This document shows, in pieces, positions 7,405-11,630 of a stretch of 11,630 bases of DNA. The notes beneath the pieces were generated by a model. It had not been told where the DNA came from. It worked only from the letters and a program-made list of their open reading frames with translations, and did not search any database. The translations under genes and the position numbers were made by a program. The DNA comes from DASVAL01 sp035649575 (GTDB lineage Bacteria > Planctomycetota > UBA1135 > UBA2386). The stretch is taken from NCBI GenBank assembly GCA_035649575.1, contig DASRJH010000088.1, positions 1-11,630 of the forward strand. The letters run 5' to 3'. Within the stretch, counting starts at the first letter, position 1. Each line of letters opens with the position of its first letter.

Positions 7405-9914
7405 CGCTTGCGCGCTCCGTTCGGGTCGCTCGGTGCCAGCGGCGTGGACGGCGTCTTGCCGGTCCCAGTGCCGGCGGCTTTGGGGTCGGTCGCCGCCCTG
7501 CGGTAGGTCGGCATCTCGTACTCGCCCTGGGCGTCGAGGTCCTCGACCGTGGTGCCCATGTCCTGCAGCGTGCGGGCCTGGGCAGCGGCGGTACCGCTCC
7601 ACTTGCGGTCGATGATCCGCAGGCGGCGCTCGCCGATGTAGTCCTGGGCCTCGAGCTTGCGCGTCAGGCTCACGTGATACAGGTCCTGGAAGTCGTCTTC
7701 GTCGAGGATCGTCGGCGTGACGAAGAAGTACAGGTTCGTCTTGTTGCTCGTGTCCTCGCTCTTGCGGAACAAGAACCCGAGGATCGGGATGTCCTTGAGG
7801 ATCGGAATGCCGCCGTCGCTGTGCGACTCCGAGTCCTCGATGACGCCGCCGAGCACCATCGTCGAGTCGCTCGGCATCGTCACCTGCGTCCTGATGGTGC
7901 GGCGCAGCACGATGCCACCGCCGGTCGCCGAGTTCGGATCGAAGGCGCCGACGAACCGGCTGACCTCGAGACGCACGTTGAGGCGCAGGTAGTTGTTCAG
8001 CGAGATCGTCGGCGAGATCTCCATCGTGATGCCGGCCTTGCGCGGTTCGCCGAGGGAGTTCTGCGTCGTCGAGTTGCCCTGGTTGCTCTCCGTAGTCGGT
8101 CGTTCTTCTTCGGTCGTGACCACCGCGGCCTCGTTGTTGTTCACGAGCACGCTCGGCAGCGACAGGATGTTGGCCCGGTCGTCGGTCGAGAGCGCGTTGA
8201 TGAGCATCGGCACGGCGAAGTCACCGCCGCTGATGATACCGCCGGTCACGCCCTGCAGCGGGTTGTCGAAGTCGGGCAGGCGCGTGTCGGGGATGCCGTC
8301 GTCGTCGTTGTCCTGGAAGGTCGATTGCCCGAACGTCGTGTAGCCGAAGCCGCGCGTGTAGTCGCCGCTCTCCTTGAGGTCGAACAGGCCGAGCTCGACA
8401 CCGAAGCGATCGAGGTCACCCGTCGTCAGTTCGACGAGGGCCGCTTCGATGAGCACCTGCGGCTGGCGCTTGTCGAGTCTGTCGATCAGGGCCTGGATCT
8501 GTTGCCACTTCGTCTGGGCAGCGGACACGACGAGGCTGTTGCTCTCCGGGTGGGCCCTGATGACGGTCCGGCGCGTGCGGCGTGCGGGCGAGCCGCCGGC
8601 GCCGCCGGCGGGCGCCTGCGCGGACTGCTCCGCCTGGACGTCTTCCTGCATGAACTGGTTCAGCGTGTCCTGCAGGTCTTTCGCGAGCACGTTGTTCAAG
8701 TGGATGACGTTGGCCGAGCCGTCGATCGGCTGGCTCGGCACGTCGAGTCGCGCGATCAGCTCGAGCGCTTCGCGGACCTGCTCCTGCGTGCCGCTCAGCA
8801 CGAGCGCCTTCTGCGTGCTGTGGACGACGATCTTGAGCTGCGGCTGGCCCGAAACACTCTGCGCGGCGCCCTGTTGACCGCCTTGTTCCTGCAACACCTG
8901 CTGGCGGATCTTGCTGCGGCTCTCGAGCACCTCGGTGAGGATCGGCTCGAGCTCCTCGGGCGCCTGGTTCTCGAGCGGCTGGACCGTCACGACGAGGTTC
9001 GGCTGCTCGACCGGCACGTCGACGAGCTCGAGCAGCTTGACGGCCGCGTAGACCTGGGGCCCGTAGCCCTGCAGCAGCATCGCCGTGTTGTTGCCGACGT
9101 TGCCGAGCGTCAACTGCGCGCCGCCAGCCGCGCCACCCGTGCTCGCGTAGAAGGGCCGCAGCGCGTTCGTCGCGATCGTCGCATTGATGTGCTTGAGCGG
9201 GATCGTGGTCAGGATCGGCACGCCGGTCTGGTTCTTGTACTGGGGCAGCTCGTCGGGCGTGACGTATCTCGCGCCGTTCGTGATCTCGCGTTGACGCGGG
9301 CCCGTGATGCTGATGATCTCGAGGATCTCCAGGTCGCCTTCGCCGCGCGGCACGACGGCAAAGTTCTTGATGTAGAGCATCGTTTGGAAGAACGAGTAGA
9401 AGTCCTCTTTCAAGCGGGCCTTCTTGATGCGCATCGGGCCGAGGAACGTGATCGTGTTGCCCGCCCCGGCCGCGGTGAGCTCGCTCAGCGTGAAGGTGAA
9501 CCGCCTTTCCGTGATCTCCTGCGTCCACTTGATGAACTCGGCGAGCTCCATGCCATTGTTCTCGTTCATCGAGAACACGTACGAGTCGGTGAGCGGGTCG
9601 AGGGCCAGCCGCGGTTGGCCCTGAGGCTGTTGGCCCTGCGGCGGATTCTGGCCCGCGGGGGGCTGTTGCTGTGCTCTCAGACCAGTCCCGGAAAGGGGCA
9701 TCCCGAAGAGCAGCATTGCGGCGACCAGTGTCGAGGAAGCCGACGTCGCGCAGGCGACAGAACGGCACAGGATGTGGCGCACGATGTTCTGCGGCCGACT
9801 GCCGGGGGCAGCCGCTGCACGCGGTGCCACGGGCGCGAACCGCACGAATCTGGAGAGCACGACGGGGGCAGACTGGTCGCTGGATTCACCAGGTGGAATG
9901 AGATCAGCCATCAT
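7401..9914 (-). CDS. gspD: Type II secretion outer-membrane secretin GspD
   Basis: The 837-residue protein is predicted to form the multimeric outer-membrane channel of a type II secretion system. After a hydrophobic signal segment (about 60-81, ending near LRA/QQ) and a Q/P/G-rich linker (82-103), an N0-like domain covers about 108-205. N1-, N2- and N3-like domains follow at about 216-303, 307-393 and 402-497, the N3 loop being AQ/G-rich with an RRTRR patch. The secretin domain runs from about 498 to 737 and includes the hallmark LGGVIEDSE and GGIPILKDIPILGFLFR. Residues 738-837 are a C-terminal extension rich in charged residues, then in P, T and G. A DxDxDGxxD element sits at 535-543. The ATG at 9914 puts about 44 residues before the signal segment; a GTG at 9782 (residue 45) would give a conventional signal peptide. 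Neither has a good ribosome binding site. It is the first gene of the operon and overlaps gspE by four bases. Confidence 0.94.
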   Translation of the reverse strand: MMADLIPPGESSDQSAPVVLSRFVRFAPVAPRAAAAPGSRPQNIVRHILCRSVACATSASSTLVAAMLLFGMPLSGTGLRAQQQPPAGQNPPQGQQPQGQPRLALDPLTDSYVFSMNENNGMELAEFIKWTQEITERRFTFTLSELTAAGAGNTITFLGPMRIKKARLKEDFYSFFQTMLYIKNFAVVPRGEGDLEILEIISITGPRQREITNGARYVTPDELPQYKNQTGVPILTTIPLKHINATIATNALRPFYASTGGAAGGAQLTLGNVGNNTAMLLQGYGPQVYAAVKLLELVDVPVEQPNLVVTVQPLENQAPEELEPILTEVLESRSKIRQQVLQEQGGQQGAAQSVSGQPQLKIVVHSTQKALVLSGTQEQVREALELIARLDVPSQPIDGSANVIHLNNVLAKDLQDTLNQFMQEDVQAEQSAQAPAGGAGGSPARRTRRTVIRAHPESNSLVVSAAQTKWQQIQALIDRLDKRQPQVLIEAALVELTTGDLDRFGVELGLFDLKESGDYTRGFGYTTFGQSTFQDNDDDGIPDTRLPDFDNPLQGVTGGIISGGDFAVPMLINALSTDDRANILSLPSVLVNNNEAAVVTTEEERPTTESNQGNSTTQNSLGEPRKAGITMEISPTISLNNYLRLNVRLEVSRFVGAFDPNSATGGGIVLRRTIRTQVTMPSDSTMVLGGVIEDSESHSDGGIPILKDIPILGFLFRKSEDTSNKTNLYFFVTPTILDEDDFQDLYHVSLTRKLEAQDYIGERRLRIIDRKWSGTAAAQARTLQDMGTTVEDLDAQGEYEMPTYRRAATDPKAAGTGTGKTPSTPLAPSDPNGARKR

Positions 9915-10006
9915 CTGGGTTCGCGTTGGACCCCTGGGCGAGGTCGGAATGACCCGCTTGGGACCGGCGGGCGACCGCTTTTATTTCCCGCCGCGGACGC
10001 GTGGAA

Positions 10007-10028
10007 GACGGAAGTCCGTGTTTCCGAC
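10007..10028. promoter_or_regulatory. Imperfect inverted repeat, candidate operator between gspD and ptsN
   Basis: GACGGAA (10007-10013) and TTCCGAC (10022-10028) are inverted copies with six of seven positions matching, separated by eight bases. The 22-base dyad lies 64 bases before ptsN and about 93 bases before the gspD start, a position from which a dimeric regulator could act on both genes. An overlapping smaller dyad, ACGGA-N2-TCCGT, lies at 10008-10019. No known regulator site is recognised. Confidence 0.3.
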
Positions 10029-10081
10029 TTTACGTTTGCGCCTCTCGTCCGGCTCCGGTTGCATTCGAGCCGACATCGCAT

Positions 10082-10088
10082 GAGGTGA
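10082..10088 (+). promoter_or_regulatory. Shine-Dalgarno GAGGTGA of ptsN
   Basis: GAGGTGA matches the 16S rRNA tail. Its GAGG core ends six bases before the GTG at 10092. It lies 21 bases before the alternative ATG at 10110, which is too far, so it decides the start in favour of GTG. Confidence 0.65.
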
Positions 10089-10091
10089 CTC

Positions 10092-10568
10092 GTGCTGGGT
10101 TCGTGGGCAATGAAGCTGTCCGATCTGATCACGTCCGATCTTGTCGAGGTGCCGTTGCGCGCGGCCGACAAGTGGGAGGCGCTTGCTGCGATCGCGCGCG
10201 TGCCGGCCCGGGCCGGGCGTTATCCCCAGGCGCTCGTTCCCGTCGTCGAACAGGCCCTGGTCGTTCGCGAGCGCAGCATGACCACGGGCATGGAACACGG
10301 GATCGCCATACCGCATGCGGCAATCGACGGCATCGATGAACTGGTCGCGGTGCTGGGGCTCAACCCAGCGGGGATTCCGTTCGAGACCCTCGATGGAGCG
10401 CCGGCGCGCATCGTGATCGGGCTCGTCATTCCGCGAAGCAAGAAGCTGGCCCACATCAAGACCCTGGCCGAGATCGCCAAGCTGTTGTCCCGCGCCGACG
10501 TTCGCGCGCGTCTGCTGCGCTGCACCGACGGCGAGAGCGTGGTTCAGGCGCTGGCAGAGATGCAGTAG
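10092..10568 (+). CDS. ptsN: PTS EIIA type-2 domain protein, PtsN (EIIA-Ntr)-like
   Basis: The 158-residue cytoplasmic protein is a single PTS_EIIA type-2 domain with no attached IIB or IIC transport domain. That architecture fits the regulatory nitrogen-PTS protein EIIA-Ntr rather than a sugar transporter. The active-site region TGMEHGIAIPHAAIDGI is present. H75 in IPHA is the expected phosphohistidine, corresponding to H73 of E. coli PtsN. MKLSDLITSDLV at residues 7-18 and the C-terminal HIKTLAEIAKLLSRADVRARLL helix region are also typical. The GTG at 10092 is chosen because GAGGTGA precedes it and an in-frame stop lies at 10086-10088; an ATG at 10110 would give 152 residues and a more usual N-terminus. 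Its presumed phosphodonor NPr and EI-Ntr are not in the window, nor is rpoN. In other bacteria such proteins modulate potassium transport, amino-sugar synthesis and stress responses; the target here cannot be read from sequence. Confidence 0.87.
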   Translation: MLGSWAMKLSDLITSDLVEVPLRAADKWEALAAIARVPARAGRYPQALVPVVEQALVVRERSMTTGMEHGIAIPHAAIDGIDELVAVLGLNPAGIPFETLDGAPARIVIGLVIPRSKKLAHIKTLAEIAKLLSRADVRARLLRCTDGESVVQALAEMQ

Positions 10569-10715
10569 CACCGCATGCAGCGTGCGTGGCGCTGGCACCC
10601 GATGTCGCCCGACACGCCAGTTGGTGGGGGACGTGGTGCCCTACGATCCAGATTGGCCGAGTTCTGCGATGAACGAGGCGGCGGATAGACTGCGCGCCCT
10701 GCATAATCGGAACCC
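10569..10715. other. Spacer between ptsN and lpxD
   Basis: The 147-base gap separates two genes on the same strand. It has no clear intrinsic terminator: the best pairing is TGGCG/CGCCA around 10589-10619 with no T-run. A CATAAT hexamer (five of six matches to TATAAT) at 10702-10707 lies immediately before lpxD. The gap is long enough for lpxD to have its own promoter, so co-transcription with ptsN is uncertain. Confidence 0.35.
10702..10707 (+). promoter_or_regulatory. Possible -10 element (CATAAT) directly upstream of lpxD
   Basis: CATAAT matches five of six positions of the bacterial -10 consensus in an otherwise GC-rich spacer. No matching -35 lies 16-18 bases upstream. Transcription from it would begin at about 10713-10716, essentially at the lpxD ATG, implying a leaderless or nearly leaderless mRNA; this fits the lack of a good ribosome binding site. 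Confidence 0.25.
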
Positions 10716-11630
10716 ATGACCGATGTCTCGGTAGCTGCGCTGGCCGACCTCGTAGGCGGCCGACTCGTTGGCGACGGCTCGCGTCGCATCGTCGGGCTCG
10801 GGGACTTGCGCACCGCGGGCCCTGACCGCATCGGCTTCGTGCGAGATGCGCGCTACTACCCGGCGGCCGGGACCACGGGGGCCGGAGCCCTGCTGTTGGC
10901 CACGGAGATCACGACGCGAGCGAGCCAGATCGTGGTTCCGGACGTCGATGTCGCCTACGCGAAGGTTGCGCTGCACTTCCATCCCTTGCCGCGCGCGCAG
11001 GTCCATTCGGTGCACGCTTCGGCCGTCGTCGATCCGGCTGCCGAGCTCGAGTCGCCCGTCCAGATCGGTCCCTGCGCGGTCGTGGGCAAGTGTCGCATCG
11101 GCGCCGGCACGGTTGTCATGGCCGGCGTGACGATCGGCGACGGCAGTACGATCGGACGCGACTGTCTGTTGCACCCGAACGCCACGATCTGCCATGCAGT
11201 GCAGCTCGGCAACCGCGTCATCGTGCACGCGAACGCAGTCATCGGCAGCGACGGGTTCGGCTACGCGCGCGAGGGCACGGCGTGGCTCAAGGTGCCGCAG
11301 CTCGGGGGCGTCGTCGTCGAAGACGACGTCGAGGTCGGTGCCGGTACGACGATCGACCGCGCGACTCTCGGCTTCACGCGAATCGGCGCTCGCACCAAGA
11401 TCGACAACCTGTGCCAGGTTGCGCACAACTGCGTGCTCGGCACCGACATCGTGATGGCGGGAGGAGTGAAGGTGGCGGGCTCGACGACGATCGGGGATCG
11501 CTGCGTGCTCGGCGGCATCGCGGCCGTCAGCGGTCACCTCACGATCGCCGCGGACGTGCGCCTGGCCGGAGGCACGTTGGCCTTCAAGGACGTGCTGGAG
11601 CCAGGCGACTACATGGGCCACCCGATGATG
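10716..11630 (+). CDS. lpxD: LpxD, UDP-3-O-(3-hydroxyacyl)glucosamine N-acyltransferase, C-terminus cut by window edge
   Basis: The frame is open from the ATG at 10716 to the right edge (305 codons; LpxD is usually about 340, so most of the protein is here). LpxD adds the second 3-hydroxyacyl chain, from acyl-ACP, to UDP-3-O-acylglucosamine, the third step of lipid A synthesis, in the cytoplasm. Residues 1-97 are the N-terminal uridine-binding domain, beginning VAALADLVGGRLVGDG as is usual in the family. Residues about 100-290 are left-handed beta-helix hexapeptide repeats (for example IGAGTVV, IGDGSTIG, IGDRCVLG). The SDGFGYA motif at 178-184 and IDNLCQVAHNCVLG, with the expected catalytic base H237 (H239 in E. 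coli), are intact. The start is supported by the family N-terminus, although only a weak GGAA precedes it. It shows that the organism has the genes for a lipid A outer membrane, consistent with the secretin encoded to its left. Confidence 0.95.
   Translation, partial: MTDVSVAALADLVGGRLVGDGSRRIVGLGDLRTAGPDRIGFVRDARYYPAAGTTGAGALLLATEITTRASQIVVPDVDVAYAKVALHFHPLPRAQVHSVHASAVVDPAAELESPVQIGPCAVVGKCRIGAGTVVMAGVTIGDGSTIGRDCLLHPNATICHAVQLGNRVIVHANAVIGSDGFGYAREGTAWLKVPQLGGVVVEDDVEVGAGTTIDRATLGFTRIGARTKIDNLCQVAHNCVLGTDIVMAGGVKVAGSTTIGDRCVLGGIAAVSGHLTIAADVRLAGGTLAFKDVLEPGDYMGHPMM

Larger units (their letters stand above)
9915..10091. other. Divergent spacer between gspD and ptsN
   Basis: The 177-base spacer must carry start signals for the gsp operon (leftward) and ptsN (rightward). 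It contains a relatively AT-rich patch at 9978-9987 (cttttattt region), which on the minus strand reads AATAAA and could be a weak -10 for gspD; the matching -35 (CTTCCA, 16 bases further upstream) is poor. It also holds the inverted repeat at 10007-10028. No confident promoter is called for ptsN. Confidence 0.3.

Noticed and set aside
4402..7506. Very long plus-strand open frame (1034 codons) opposite gspF and gspE
   Set aside because: Its translation is dominated by H, D, R, V, L and A with no recognisable domain, as expected for the antisense frame of GC-rich genes. The minus strand carries GspF and GspE with all catalytic motifs.
7405..7602. N-terminal extension of gspE to an ATG at 7602
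   Set aside because: The 66 extra residues are R/P/G/H-rich out-of-frame sequence of gspD. The ATG at 7404 overlaps the gspD stop and is preceded by GGAG.
7674..10088. Plus-strand open frame of 804 codons opposite gspD
   Set aside because: The composition is that of an antisense shadow, it has no recognisable domain, and the minus-strand secretin is unambiguous.
10591..10606. Sigma-54-like TGGCAC...GC element upstream of lpxD
   Set aside because: The GG and GC dinucleotides are 11 bases apart instead of the required 10, and the -12 TTGC is not matched (GTCGC).
10641..11621. Minus-strand open frame of 326 codons opposite lpxD
   Set aside because: It is an antisense shadow of the hexapeptide-repeat gene; the regular beta-helix repeat and LpxD motifs are on the plus strand.

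Overview
The window is GC-rich DNA, most likely from the chromosome of a planctomycete (Planctomycetota). The best taxonomic clue is the first gene. It encodes a secreted DUF1549/DUF1553 (PSCyt2/PSD1) protein, a family that is greatly expanded in Planctomycetota and relatives and rare elsewhere. A type III glutamine synthetase, a diderm envelope (secretin, LpxD) and few strong Shine-Dalgarno sequences fit this, but none of them proves it. I see no mobile element, CRISPR array, tRNA or rRNA.

Layout from left to right: (1) positions 1-1784, minus strand: 594 N-terminal residues of the DUF1549/DUF1553 protein, cut by the left edge. (2) 1785-2153: a 369-base divergent spacer with short repeats and the ribosome binding site of the next gene. 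(3) 2154-4331, plus: complete type III glutamine synthetase (glnN). (4) 4390-9914, minus: a compact operon transcribed in the order gspD (secretin), gspE (ATPase), gspF (inner-membrane platform). gspD and gspE overlap by four bases, and 39 bases separate gspE from gspF. It ends tail to tail with glnN. (5) 9915-10091: a divergent spacer with an imperfect inverted repeat. (6) 10092-10568, plus: a PtsN-type PTS EIIA protein. (7) 10716-11630, plus: lpxD of lipid A synthesis, cut by the right edge after 305 codons.

How the genes fit together: GspD, GspE and GspF are the outer-membrane pore, cytoplasmic motor and inner-membrane platform of one type II secretion (or related type IV filament) machine. 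No pseudopilin, GspC, GspL or GspM gene lies beside them, so those parts must be encoded elsewhere or be absent. Glutamine synthetase assimilates ammonium, and PtsN-type proteins often link nitrogen or carbon status to envelope and potassium physiology. LpxD builds the outer leaflet of the outer membrane in which the secretin sits. A regulatory link between these neighbours is only inference.

Most of the window is ordinary core-genome content. The points most worth a second look are a calcium-loop-like DxDxDGxxD motif inside the secretin domain, the stripped-down D-E-F operon, the Q-rich coiled-coil stretch in the DUF1549/DUF1553 protein, and the dyad between gspD and ptsN. I found no convincing sign of an undescribed system.
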